Shown one piece after another: positions 8,647-17,166 of a stretch of 33,640 bases of DNA. Origin of the DNA: a virus; the IMG/VR virus record IMGVR_UViG_3300035665_000155, positions 1 through 33,640 of that record, one strand, 5' to 3'. Each line of letters begins with the position of its first letter. Position 1 is the stretch's first letter. Position numbers and translations under genes: made by a program. The notes below the pieces were generated by a model. It did no database searches. It saw only the letters and a list, made by a program, of their open reading frames with translations, and was not told the DNA's origin.

Positions 8647-9489
8647 AGTGACATTCTCCATTTGTGCTGTTGACGTAATTGTAGATACACCTGATAATAT
8701 TAAATCGTCTTTTTTTTCTGTCAAATTAACTAAATTTTGATTATCTTTATCGTTTAATAAAATGTCTTTGGTAAATATAACACTATCTGGATTAGCTGGT
8801 CTATCAACAAAGCCTTTGCCAGAAAAGGTTACATTTCTTAAAACTCTACCAACTTTGTATCCATCATGTTCTCCTATTCCACCATAAGCCCTAAGGTGTT
8901 TGGTCAAAAATGCAGTGTCATTATTCCTGGCTAAAACTTTAAATTCTCCAGTATCTTTATTTTGTAATCCATAATCAAAACCCTTAAAATAGCATTCCAT
9001 ACTAACGTATTTTGTTCCATTTTCTATTTCAGATATTAATTTTTCTGATCTTCCTTTTAACTCAGGATTAGTAAATGCTCTATAAATAACAGATCCAGTT
9101 AATATGTGATATTTATTTGGAAGATTTTCTATTGGAGTATTATCATTTATTAATATTCCGTCATCCGTAATAGGCCAATTTGATGTTATGTGCCCTATTA
9201 TAAGAGCTTCGTCATGTTCTAAATTTGTTGGCTTATCTTCTGGAGTGTGTCTAGCTAGCCATATTTCTGATTTATCAAATATATCGTCATTTTTATTCCA
9301 GCTAGAAGTTACTAAGATAGATTGAACATAATATAAGTCATTATCACTTAAAGAAGCTAAAGATTTGATATTTTTAATATTATGATTATTAGATTCTGAT
9401 GGTTCTACATGACAAGCATAACTAATAGATGCTTGCGATTTGATGCGTTCTTCTAAGCCATCTTGAATTTCTTGTTCAAAAACTAGCAT
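7969..9489 (-). CDS. prohead maturation protease fused to scaffold (506 aa)
   Basis: The N-terminal domain (about 45-250) has features of the herpes-assemblin-like prohead proteases: a NLEHDEALIIGH motif giving a candidate catalytic His92, KYVSMEC giving candidate Ser163, and the VTFSGKGFVDRPANP strand near the end of the domain. From about residue 282 the protein changes to a Lys/Glu-rich coiled coil (to about 430) and a short C-terminal acidic region, the composition of a capsid scaffold. The protease would cut scaffold and capsid arms during maturation. It is the gene after portal and before decoration and capsid, the classic order. A third catalytic residue is not assigned here. Confidence 0.75.
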   Translation of the reverse strand: MLVFEQEIQDGLEERIKSQASISYACHVEPSESNNHNIKNIKSLASLSDNDLYYVQSILVTSSWNKNDDIFDKSEIWLARHTPEDKPTNLEHDEALIIGHITSNWPITDDGILINDNTPIENLPNKYHILTGSVIYRAFTNPELKGRSEKLISEIENGTKYVSMECYFKGFDYGLQNKDTGEFKVLARNNDTAFLTKHLRAYGGIGEHDGYKVGRVLRNVTFSGKGFVDRPANPDSVIFTKDILLNDKDNQNLVNLTEKKDDLILSGVSTITSTAQMENVTMSVEQEIADMKTKLEAMNNCSDAVKDAYAQASELKEQTNILETAIKAHEDKIAELTAALEAAVIEKEEAAKKKTEEEMTKEEEMKKVKSELEAANEVIAGYKMKEEEMAKKEKKMKRVADLLETGLNNDTVIATVDQFEHLDDSSFEGIKTLLVSAMKKEAKPEVVEKKKASEEIADESVLETAEPEQTVELGVGGEPETEVSNTRAALVDFVCSRLGKTLNKGE

Positions 9490-9505
9490 AATTTAACCCT
9501 CGTTT

Positions 9506-11692
9506 TTAGTTAGTTGTATATATAAAAGAATAAAATGATGACTTTGCATATTTTTGTTCTTCAACAGTTAATTGCTTATCAAGCTGAGAAGATAATGACT
9601 TTAACCAATTATTATACCCCGTAATGATGTTTTTATTGTCTTCTTGATTAATATTACCAAATATTTTATGTATTAAATCATTTGATATATTGTCAAAAGG
9701 ATTCATGGAAAAAAAGATTTTATTTTTAACCTGATCTAATTCTTTATTTTGTTCGTTTGATAGACTTCTTAAATTTTTCTTATTAAAAAACTCTAACATA
9801 ATAGGATTAATAATTTCATTAATTTTATCTTGGGCATCATTAGCCCAAATCAATAAGCTGGCTCCTGTTTGAGGAGAGAATACTTTGGTTTTCCTTTTTT
9901 CTTGATCTCTACTATTTTTTGGTCTACCTTGTCCTGGTTGTCCTGGTAATTGTTCATTAATATTTGGTTTAGGAGATTTAATTGGTGATGAAGGTATTTT
10001 TGACTCAAGAGCAGACTTTTCTCCTGGTTTTTTCTTATCTAATTCTAGACCGACCTGACTTGGTGTTACTATTCCTGTTTGTAGAGCAATTTTTCTCAAA
10101 GAATTGTCAAGCTCTGGATCAAACCACGGCCCTGCTTTTTGTACCATTCTATCACTATCTCTTTCTCTGCTTTCTCTATTTAGTCTAGTTTTTTCTATGT
10201 CTGGATCAAAACCAAATCTGCTTTGTAATAATTCATCACTTATTAGATTTCTATCAGCTAATTGAATGAGTAGTGCTTTCTCAGTATCCTCATTGCTTAG
10301 GTCCATTCTATCAAATTCAATTTTAGCTGGATATCTAAATCCCATAGCTTTTTGAACTAATGCTATCTCTTTTTCCCAAAAATCTATAAGAACATCTCTA
10401 CCATACTGTAATCTTTGGGTTAATGTTTTTAAAGAAATAAAATTATTGGTAGTTCCTGCTGCTCCAAAAGTACCTGTAAGAGTTGGAGGAATACCAAGTC
10501 CAGCGTATATACTATTTAAATGTGGTATATATTTACTTTCTCCAAGAAAATTATGAACATTGGTGTTGCTCTCTAATAATTCTATATCTGGCCCCCAAAC
10601 TAAATCCATTGTGCCTCCACCAACATTATTTCCTAAAATCTGAGCAAGCTTAGCTGTTGCTGCTTTAGTAGGGGCTATCTTATGCTCTAGACTGCCCAAT
10701 TTAAAAATACGTATATTTGATATGGCTCCGTCTAAAGCTGCCATATCTGCTAATTTAAGTTTTTCAACTACTGTGATATCATCCATGATTGCATATATCA
10801 TAGGAAATGCCCATATCTGCCAATCATCTTTTTTATAATGAAACACTAGTGTTTTGTTTGGGTCTAGAGGATATGGTTTTTTGGCCCTAGCAGCTTCTAT
10901 GATTTGTGATGGTAAATTACTAACTACTTCTTTTTCTCCTTCTGTACGAGGATTAAGAATAATTTTTCTTAAAGTACCAGGAACAATTAAATCGTATCTT
11001 TTATTACTTACGAATGAAGATAATTGACCAGCGCTCACTTCAACAAATACTGGATCGATAAATGTATATTTCCAAGGTATCTCTCTTTTTTCAAATTTAT
11101 CATTATCTATGTCTAATACTTCTATATCTGCAGCCGCGGTGGCTTTATACATTTTATCAGCAGCTTTAATACTAAGTTTTGCTGTTTGTCTATGTACTAC
11201 TACATTTGCCGTTTTATATAGATTATTTAAAAATCTTTCACTTCTATCTTTACCTTTAATCTTTTTGAACCAAGCTCTATAAAATCTTTCTATTCTTTTG
11301 TTTTTATGAACTAATTTTATTCCTTGAACAGCAAAGTCTCCCATGAGATCTATAACATTTTTTACTAAACCAACTCTCTGATATATGTCTTCTGCTTTTC
11401 TAATGATTTCTTTACTTTTATTTGGAACTGCTTCGTCTGGCCTAAAATAATCATATGCGCTTCTGGTTAGTCCTGGGCGACTACCAGTATTTGTATCTAG
11501 TCTAGAATAATCCAATCCCCATCTTCTATAAGCTTCTGATTTTTGTATACCAGAATATTCTTCTAGAGAATGAGATGATTCTTTTAGTGCATTTTTTTTG
11601 CTTTCTAAGTCATCTCCCCATGTAACATATGCTTCTTGATTTATTAAACTGGCGTCTTGTATAGCTTCACTTTTTGGATATTTTTTGGCCAT
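9506..11692 (-). CDS. portal protein (728 aa)
   Basis: Located between large terminase and protease-scaffold, with the size and helical, charged composition of a portal. Typical elements include RKAEDIYQRVGLVKNVIDLM near residue 100 (wing/clip entry), a TFIDPVFVEVSAG strand, NKTLVFHYKKDDWQIWAFPM and a GIPPTLTGTFGAAGTTNNF segment followed by a long helix (stem and tunnel-loop region). The C-terminal 200 residues are Pro/Lys-rich and then helical, longer than in many portals. The dodecameric portal is the DNA entry channel and the docking site of the terminase. Confidence 0.8.
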   Translation of the reverse strand: MAKKYPKSEAIQDASLINQEAYVTWGDDLESKKNALKESSHSLEEYSGIQKSEAYRRWGLDYSRLDTNTGSRPGLTRSAYDYFRPDEAVPNKSKEIIRKAEDIYQRVGLVKNVIDLMGDFAVQGIKLVHKNKRIERFYRAWFKKIKGKDRSERFLNNLYKTANVVVHRQTAKLSIKAADKMYKATAAADIEVLDIDNDKFEKREIPWKYTFIDPVFVEVSAGQLSSFVSNKRYDLIVPGTLRKIILNPRTEGEKEVVSNLPSQIIEAARAKKPYPLDPNKTLVFHYKKDDWQIWAFPMIYAIMDDITVVEKLKLADMAALDGAISNIRIFKLGSLEHKIAPTKAATAKLAQILGNNVGGGTMDLVWGPDIELLESNTNVHNFLGESKYIPHLNSIYAGLGIPPTLTGTFGAAGTTNNFISLKTLTQRLQYGRDVLIDFWEKEIALVQKAMGFRYPAKIEFDRMDLSNEDTEKALLIQLADRNLISDELLQSRFGFDPDIEKTRLNRESRERDSDRMVQKAGPWFDPELDNSLRKIALQTGIVTPSQVGLELDKKKPGEKSALESKIPSSPIKSPKPNINEQLPGQPGQGRPKNSRDQEKRKTKVFSPQTGASLLIWANDAQDKINEIINPIMLEFFNKKNLRSLSNEQNKELDQVKNKIFFSMNPFDNISNDLIHKIFGNINQEDNKNIITGYNNWLKSLSSQLDKQLTVEEQKYAKSSFYSFIYTTN

Positions 11693-11731
11693 AATTTTTT
11701 AATTATATTGTAATAGGATTGTAATAGAATT

Positions 11732-11749
11732 GATAAATTTATACACCCT
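11732..11749 (-). promoter_or_regulatory. candidate late promoter element before the portal gene
   Basis: On the minus strand AGGGTGTATAAATTTATC. It overlaps the last codons of the terminase gene and lies about 45 bp before the portal start. GTGTATAAA is shared with the site at 17.1 kb, and TATAAATT is close to the TATAAATA of T4 late promoters. Confidence 0.4.
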
Positions 11750-13784
11750 AGCGGTATATTCCTTTATATATATCATCATTAACTTCAGAAGTAAACCAAT
11801 CTGGCCCTTTATACATTTGACCATTAACATTAGATGTTAAATTTTTCATATTAGCTCCAATAACTTCATATTCTATCGGTTTAAGACTATTTGTCATTTG
11901 TCGAGCCATCATATTAGCTATCACTAATGCGCTATAACGGTCTTTTCGCAATCTTCCTCTTTTTCCATTTGGCATTTTAACTTCAGGAGTATCCCATCTA
12001 TCTCTAGCGTTTGCTCCTGTGCTAGTTTGTGTCATTACAATAGTTGTTAATTCATTTTTTAGTTCTTCTATTTCTAAAATACATTCACTTAAACTATCAT
12101 ATAATGGATTTAAATCTGTTGACATAATATCTTTGCCTTCGCTATCTAAAGCTAATCCAAGACTAAGATTGTCGAATCTAGGAAATAAAGTTACCTTATC
12201 TTCAAAATCTTTTCTTAAACCATGGTTAGCCTGACCTGTCCAATCAGCCTTAGCAAATTGAACTAGCTCTAGTATATGTAATCCTTGCTGATCATCGGTA
12301 TCTTTTATTTTACTATTGTCTATAAAAGGCCATATTGGCAATTCATCAGCTTCAATTTTTGATGGGTCGTGCAAAGCTTCTTCTATCGCAACTCCGCCGC
12401 CCTGAGCATCCATCCCTATCCTAGCACATGGAAATGTTTTCATGAGATTCCTTATTTTTCTCGCACAAAATCCGTAAAAATCATGTTCATTAATAGTGCC
12501 GGCTTTTTGTCGTTCTTTAAAATTTGCTCTATTAGTTGTCCATACATAAACTATACGTCGATGGTTTGGATGTATTTCTAAAACAACAATACTAAAATTA
12601 TCTTGTTCGGATGCTGGGTCTATACCATAAACATATTGTAGATTTGCATTGCCTGTGGTTGTTGGTTCGAATAAAATGGGTTTATCGTCTATTAGTAGAG
12701 GTTTAGTATCTGAAACAACACAAGCTTCTATAAGGCTTCTGCGAAAGAATCCGTCGCTGTCTTCTGTAAAACAAGCAGCATATTCCATATTATATATACC
12801 GGTATGTATAGTAGCTTTAGCTCTACTTACCTGTTTGTCATCCATGAAACCTTTTGGAATTAATTCATATGGTATTCTAATAATACTATAGTCTTTCCAA
12901 TTAAAATTAGAGGGAACTTCTCCTTTAAAAATTTCTTGTAATTTTTGAGTGTCTCCTCTACTACTTATAATTTCTTTATATCTTCTCCAGTATACAGCAA
13001 AATGTTTAAAAGAATAATCAGCGGTACCAGAGATAATTGCTTGATTACCCATTTTTATACTAAGTTCTTCTAATTTTTCGTTCCAAACTCCGGACTCTAT
13101 CATTGCTTGTTTTTTTGCTTCTTCTTTAACGTTTTGTATAGGGTTTGCGGATACTGCTGCGAATCCAGACACAACTGTTTCATATATGTCAGGAGATATG
13201 GATGCAAACTCGTCAGCTATGATTATGTGTGCTCTTAAGCCTCTAATCTTGGAACCGTCACCCATTGGTATAGCAACTGTCCAGCTATCTCCTAATCTCA
13301 TTGTGCATCTATCAACGTCTCGTCTTGGCCCATCGTCATTACCATTATATATGCTTCTTAATATTGCGCTATTTTTCCAAATAGTTTCCATATATTCGAA
13401 TATGATTTTACTTTGACGAAATGCTGCGCCAACAACAACAATTTTTGTACCAGGAATAAAGACGCATTTTAATATACAATATAAAGCCATTAAAAAAGAT
13501 TTACCAAATCCACGACTAGCTATGAACATGGGGAATGGTCTTATCCAAAATTCTTGTAATATTGCAACTTGTATGGGGTGAAGCTCTATTCCAAATAATA
13601 GCTTTACTGTACTACCAAGATACTTGGGATCTTTTATAATTCTCATAAGATGCAAATCTGGATTTTCAATATCCTCTTTGCTTCTGTTGATCATAAGATT
13701 ATGATCGATATTAATTAATGATAGATCTCCTAGGCCAAGCCAGGCATCATCAAAAAATTGGCTTGTCTTTTCTTTCGACTTCAT
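11748..13784 (-). CDS. terL: terminase large subunit (678 aa)
   Basis: An ATPase-nuclease of DNA packaging. The Walker A-type motif is SRGFGKS at about residues 90-96, and the Walker B is IIIADEF at about 187-193 with the catalytic Glu. The C-terminal RNase H-like nuclease has candidate metal ligands in YVYGIDPASE (about 385-393) and RIGMDAQGGG (about 455-464), and a third acidic site near the end in RKDRYSALVIANMM. Length is in the upper range for TerL. The start overlaps the ERCC4-like gene by 35 bp. Head-gene order continues downstream with the portal. Confidence 0.9.
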   Translation of the reverse strand: MKSKEKTSQFFDDAWLGLGDLSLINIDHNLMINRSKEDIENPDLHLMRIIKDPKYLGSTVKLLFGIELHPIQVAILQEFWIRPFPMFIASRGFGKSFLMALYCILKCVFIPGTKIVVVGAAFRQSKIIFEYMETIWKNSAILRSIYNGNDDGPRRDVDRCTMRLGDSWTVAIPMGDGSKIRGLRAHIIIADEFASISPDIYETVVSGFAAVSANPIQNVKEEAKKQAMIESGVWNEKLEELSIKMGNQAIISGTADYSFKHFAVYWRRYKEIISSRGDTQKLQEIFKGEVPSNFNWKDYSIIRIPYELIPKGFMDDKQVSRAKATIHTGIYNMEYAACFTEDSDGFFRRSLIEACVVSDTKPLLIDDKPILFEPTTTGNANLQYVYGIDPASEQDNFSIVVLEIHPNHRRIVYVWTTNRANFKERQKAGTINEHDFYGFCARKIRNLMKTFPCARIGMDAQGGGVAIEEALHDPSKIEADELPIWPFIDNSKIKDTDDQQGLHILELVQFAKADWTGQANHGLRKDFEDKVTLFPRFDNLSLGLALDSEGKDIMSTDLNPLYDSLSECILEIEELKNELTTIVMTQTSTGANARDRWDTPEVKMPNGKRGRLRKDRYSALVIANMMARQMTNSLKPIEYEVIGANMKNLTSNVNGQMYKGPDWFTSEVNDDIYKGIYR

Positions 13785-14229
13785 ATATTTTTCTCATGAG
13801 AGCTTCTGCTATTTTTTCTGCATTATTGGCAGATCCACAAAATAATATTCTTATACCAAAATATATTTGAAATTCGTTAATATTTTTAATAATAAATGCT
13901 GGAGATATTTTTAATTTTTCCCAAACATGTCTAGGAACATTAGATCCAACTGGAAAATTATATATATCCTCCAAATTAAATTCAAATAACATAAAAGGAT
14001 ATTTGTATTCTTTCATTCTATTAAGAACATCTTTAAATCTTTTTTCAGTAATATTGTTGGCAATTTCACTAACGCTCTTTTTCCTCTCAATGCATAGGAT
14101 ATTCTCTAATCCTTCTATGCTATAGTCTCCAGTGTCTAGTTTTCTTGAGGCAGTAGCTTGATATTTGAACTTCCAAGGCTGTTGCTCTCTAGTATCAACT
14201 ATGATTGTAAAATCAGGATAACTTGTCAT
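13750..14229 (-). CDS. ERCC4/XPF-type nuclease domain protein (159 aa)
   Basis: A single ERCC4 nuclease domain. The signature is IIVDTREQQPW at 9-19, LDTGDYSIEG at 31-40 and LCIERKKSVSE at 45-55, so the D-x-T-R-E, GDYS and ERK catalytic motifs are all present. In XPF/Mus81 this domain cuts branched DNA; standalone phage versions are known. A helix-hairpin-helix partner domain is absent. It lies between an HNH nuclease gene and large terminase with overlaps on both sides, so a role in resolving branched concatemers before packaging is plausible but inferred. Confidence 0.8.
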   Translation of the reverse strand: MTSYPDFTIIVDTREQQPWKFKYQATASRKLDTGDYSIEGLENILCIERKKSVSEIANNITEKRFKDVLNRMKEYKYPFMLFEFNLEDIYNFPVGSNVPRHVWEKLKISPAFIIKNINEFQIYFGIRILFCGSANNAEKIAEALMRKIYEVERKDKPIF

Positions 14230-14491
14230 TATTTTTACTCAGTATGATTCTTAAAAAGGCCACCTCGTATTGCTCTTCCATCCCTTTTATTGTATTGTGA
14301 TGATCTCTGCACAAAGTTATTCCATTTGAGGTAACGAATCGTAAATTAGGATAATCGCTCCATTTTTTGATATGATGAGCATTTAATTTTTTATTACTAG
14401 AGCACCCTGGCCACTGACAAGTGAATTTGTCTCTTTTATAAATATCAGATCTCCACTTTTTATATAAAGGATCATCAAAATTTCTAAGCAT
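14213..14491 (-). CDS. HNH endonuclease (92 aa)
   Basis: A compact HNH domain: C25-x4-C30, LNAHHIKKW (His39-His40), LRFVTSNGITLC (Asn56, Cys61) and DHH at 63-65, giving the beta-beta-alpha metal fold with its zinc knuckle. Family members of this length next to terminase genes are required for cos cleavage or packaging in HK97-type phages; others are homing nucleases. Tight overlap with the ERCC4 gene and the terminase neighbourhood favour the packaging role, though not proved. Confidence 0.8.
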   Translation of the reverse strand: MLRNFDDPLYKKWRSDIYKRDKFTCQWPGCSSNKKLNAHHIKKWSDYPNLRFVTSNGITLCRDHHNTIKGMEEQYEVAFLRIILSKNNDKLS

Positions 14492-14493
14492 AA

Positions 14494-15480
14494 TTAATCT
14501 TTCTCTAGTTTTATATCTGAATCTACCATATCTTTTATTAAATTATCAAATGATATTTCTGGACGCCAGCCCAGTTCATTTTGAGCTTTTGTTGAAAGTC
14601 CTTTTAAATACTCTACCTCTGCTGGTCTATATAATTCAGGATCTATTTCGACGTATTCTTTATATGACAATCCTGCGTAATCAAATGCTTTTTTAACAAA
14701 GCTTAATACTGAATGGCTTTCTCCAGAAGAAATAACATAATCAGAAGGAGAATCTTTTTGTAACATTAGATGCATAGCCTTTATATAGTCTTTTGCATGT
14801 CCCCAATCTCTGCTAGAATTTAAATTTCCAAGTTTAAGATTCTCATTAGTTTTTTTATTAATAACTTTGCCTATATATTTTGTTACTTTTCTTGTTACAA
14901 AGTTCTCGCCTCTTCTTGGGCTTTCGTGATTGAATAGTATTCCAGAGCACGTAAAAATATTATACGCATTTCTATATATTTGAACCATTCTATGACTTGC
15001 TAATTTGGCAACACCATATGGATTTTGTGGCAAAAGTTCCGTATTCTCATCTTGGTATTTATTTCCTAAAGAATCAGTAGAGAAATTTCTACCAAACATT
15101 TCACTGGTACTTGCTTGATAAAATTTAGTATCTGCAGAATAATGCCTAATAGCCTCTAGTATATTAATTACTCCAATAGTTCCTATCTCAAAAGTTGTTG
15201 AAGGTTGTTTGAAACTTGTTCCAACATGACTTTGTGATGCTAGATTATAAAATTCATCTGGCTGATATTTAGAAATTAAAGATCCAACCACAGATGGATC
15301 TGTTACATCAAACTCCTCCAAATAAAAATTTGTATTCAATAAACTATGAGATAGTCTACTAAAATTATTAACACTGGACCTTCTATGTAAACCAATAACT
15401 TTATATCCTTTTTCTAATAAATGATCCGATAAATAAGATCCGTCCTGTCCTGTTGCTCCGGATATCATTGCTATTTTCAT
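14494..15480 (-). CDS. gmd: GDP-mannose 4,6-dehydratase (328 aa)
   Basis: Converts GDP-D-mannose to GDP-4-keto-6-deoxymannose, the first step to GDP-fucose, rhamnose or perosamine. It is an extended short-chain dehydrogenase: NADP-binding SGATGQDG at 7-14, FDVTD around 57-61, NLASQSHVG around 79-87, catalytic Thr125/Glu127 in STSEMFG and Tyr155-x3-Lys159 in NPYGVAK. SRDWGHAKDYIKAM and RPAEVEYLKG match the substrate-binding part of Gmd. Length is slightly short of bacterial enzymes. It sits inside the packaging operon, a place for an acquired metabolic gene. It may alter host surface sugar or modify virion or DNA; the partner enzyme is not in this window. Confidence 0.9.
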   Translation of the reverse strand: MKIAMISGATGQDGSYLSDHLLEKGYKVIGLHRRSSVNNFSRLSHSLLNTNFYLEEFDVTDPSVVGSLISKYQPDEFYNLASQSHVGTSFKQPSTTFEIGTIGVINILEAIRHYSADTKFYQASTSEMFGRNFSTDSLGNKYQDENTELLPQNPYGVAKLASHRMVQIYRNAYNIFTCSGILFNHESPRRGENFVTRKVTKYIGKVINKKTNENLKLGNLNSSRDWGHAKDYIKAMHLMLQKDSPSDYVISSGESHSVLSFVKKAFDYAGLSYKEYVEIDPELYRPAEVEYLKGLSTKAQNELGWRPEISFDNLIKDMVDSDIKLEKD

Positions 15481-15481
15481 A

Positions 15482-16309
15482 TCATTCCTCGTCCTTAATA
15501 ATGCTTTCTGGAGTTAATAAAGGTCTATCTAATTTTTTATCATTATAAGAATGGTATTCTTGTAATTTATTCTTAAATTTTTCTGTAGCCATGGATAAAA
15601 TTTCCATTTCTCTTCCTTCTCGTTCTCTTACTTCTTCATCTTCAAGCATTCTAATTAGTCCAACCCAGCTGCTTTTCCCATCTTCTATCCTTTTGATTCT
15701 TTGTTCTCTCGTTGCTTTAAGATCCTTACTGATTTTTTGCTGCTCATTAAGTAGTTTTGTATACTCGTTAGTATAATTAGCAATGCTATTACGAGCAAAG
15801 CTAAGTTGAGTTTCAAGATTGGCTAATTTTGGAATATCTCTTTGATCTTCTGGTTTTTCATATTCTTTATCTACTTGTCTTTGAAGTTTTTCAGTTTCTG
15901 CTATGTGCCTTTTTCTTTCTTTCATACTACGATTTATTAGAATATCTATTGTAATAAACTGTTTAATTTGTAATTCTTCTGCTGGTAATACGTCTTCTCT
16001 AAATTGTTTAATAAGACTTACCCAAGTATTTTCGAAGTATTCTAGTTCGCCAGTGTCTTCGTCAAATTGTCTTTTTATTTCAGACCAAAAGTTTTTACTG
16101 TGTAATTTAATTTTTAAATATTCTATTTCTTCTTTAGAATCACCAGCTAATAATTGTTCCTCATTAATAAATCTTTTAATAGGATCTATATTTCTATTTA
16201 GATTATCTGCTATGCTTTGCAATGGCAGTCTTTGAACATTATCTCTGATGTATCTTTCTTCATCAAGACTTAATTGTCCTCTTTTTTTAGGAACTTGTTT
16301 ACTATCCAC
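15482..16309 (-). CDS. putative terminase small subunit, HTH plus coiled coil (275 aa)
   Basis: Starts with GTG at 16309 behind a GAGG site and overlaps the upstream gene by 40 bp. Residues 10-50 (LSLDEERYIRDNVQRLPLQSI and following) form a helix-turn-helix of the kind found in small terminases, and residues about 140-215 are a strongly charged coiled coil, fitting an oligomeric DNA-recognition subunit. It is in the packaging operon although gmd, HNH and ERCC4 genes separate it from terL. The N-terminal HTH has a similar look to the HTH protein at 17167. A general DNA-binding regulator is the main alternative. Confidence 0.5.
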   Translation of the reverse strand: MDSKQVPKKRGQLSLDEERYIRDNVQRLPLQSIADNLNRNIDPIKRFINEEQLLAGDSKEEIEYLKIKLHSKNFWSEIKRQFDEDTGELEYFENTWVSLIKQFREDVLPAEELQIKQFITIDILINRSMKERKRHIAETEKLQRQVDKEYEKPEDQRDIPKLANLETQLSFARNSIANYTNEYTKLLNEQQKISKDLKATREQRIKRIEDGKSSWVGLIRMLEDEEVREREGREMEILSMATEKFKNKLQEYHSYNDKKLDRPLLTPESIIKDEE

Positions 16310-16953
16310 TCGTTATCCTCCATTAATTTTTGAATATGTTTTTGCAATTTAACTAAATTTTGTTTTGATAACTTTTCCCCATTTTTTAATTTGCAATAGT
16401 ATTCTCTATATTCTGTCTCTATATTTTGATCTAGAAAATCTATAATCTCTTTATTTTGGATAGAAGATAATAGGTTATTTTCTGAAAAAATAGGATTATC
16501 TATTTCATTATCAATATACGTTGGTTGCATAATATTTTTCTTAGCATCATTTCTAGCTGCCCAAGCCGCATATAAGTCACAATCTTTTTTATTAGTATAT
16601 TTAGAGCATTGATTATTTGAACACTTGTATGCTTTATCAAAAAGGGGACAAGTAAAACATGGCTTATCTGGTCTCTGGTAATTATTTCTTTTATAATTGA
16701 AAAGTCGATTTCTTACGTGGGTCCACAGAAAATTTTCTAATGGCCTAGAAGAGTCGTATTTTTCTAATCCTTCTAAAGCAAAAATAGCAGCCTGCTGCTT
16801 CATATCATCAAATTCATGATAGCCAAACTTGAATTTATGGCCTAGTCTTTTTGTTATATTATCTAATACCTTTAAAAAGTCCTCTTCGGAAACATCTTTT
16901 GGTAAAGATTTATTATTAGTTATTTTTAACTTTTTCTGTTTCTTTTGTCTCAT
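16270..16953 (-). CDS. sigma-factor-like late transcription protein (227 aa)
   Basis: Residues 45-91 (HEFDDMKQQAAIFALEGLEKYD, then FLWTHVRNRLFNYKRNN) match sigma-70 region 2, including the core-binding helix and the following basic segment for -10 recognition. A cysteine cluster follows (C99, C102, C111, C116, C125), perhaps a zinc site. The C-terminal half is helical but region 4 is not obvious, as in T4 gp55-type phage sigma proteins that recognise only a -10-like element. It lies at the head of the late block that it could activate. A homologous host-derived sigma is less likely given the small size. Confidence 0.65.
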   Translation of the reverse strand: MRQKKQKKLKITNNKSLPKDVSEEDFLKVLDNITKRLGHKFKFGYHEFDDMKQQAAIFALEGLEKYDSSRPLENFLWTHVRNRLFNYKRNNYQRPDKPCFTCPLFDKAYKCSNNQCSKYTNKKDCDLYAAWAARNDAKKNIMQPTYIDNEIDNPIFSENNLLSSIQNKEIIDFLDQNIETEYREYYCKLKNGEKLSKQNLVKLQKHIQKLMEDNEWIVNKFLKKEDN

Positions 16954-17077
16954 CTAGTAACTCTGCTATGGTCTTTGATTCTGGTAGATTTAATTCTTCT
17001 TCTGATATATGAAAATCAGCAGTTGCTTTAACATCTAATACAGATGGGACCAATTCAGAAAAATTTGGCTTATTCAT
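16916..17077 (-). CDS. small acidic protein (53 aa), first gene of the left transcription unit
   Basis: I use ATG 17077, preceded by AAGGAG at 7 bp spacing (17084-17089), not the upstream TTG 17104 that would be next to the transcription start. The protein begins MNKPNFSELVPSVLDVKA and is acidic in its second half (EEELNLPESKTIAELLDETKE). It overlaps the sigma-like gene by 38 bp, so the two are coupled. I do not recognise the family; a sigma partner or anti-sigma role is only a guess from linkage. Confidence 0.65.
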   Translation of the reverse strand: MNKPNFSELVPSVLDVKATADFHISEEELNLPESKTIAELLDETKETEKVKNN

Positions 17078-17113
17078 TAAAAACTCCTTGCGTAAAGTTA
17101 GCAACTCGTTACT

Positions 17114-17141
17114 ATTATATAGTTTTATACACTTTAGTCAA
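17114..17141 (-). promoter_or_regulatory. sigma-70-type promoter of the left (late) transcription unit
   Basis: Minus strand TTGACT (17136-17141), 16-bp spacer and TATAAT (17114-17119). The spacer contains GTGTATAAAA, the motif also seen before three downstream late genes or blocks. It directs leftward transcription into the 53-aa and sigma-like genes. Confidence 0.75.
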
Positions 17142-17166
17142 TATTTAATTATGAAAGGACCATATT

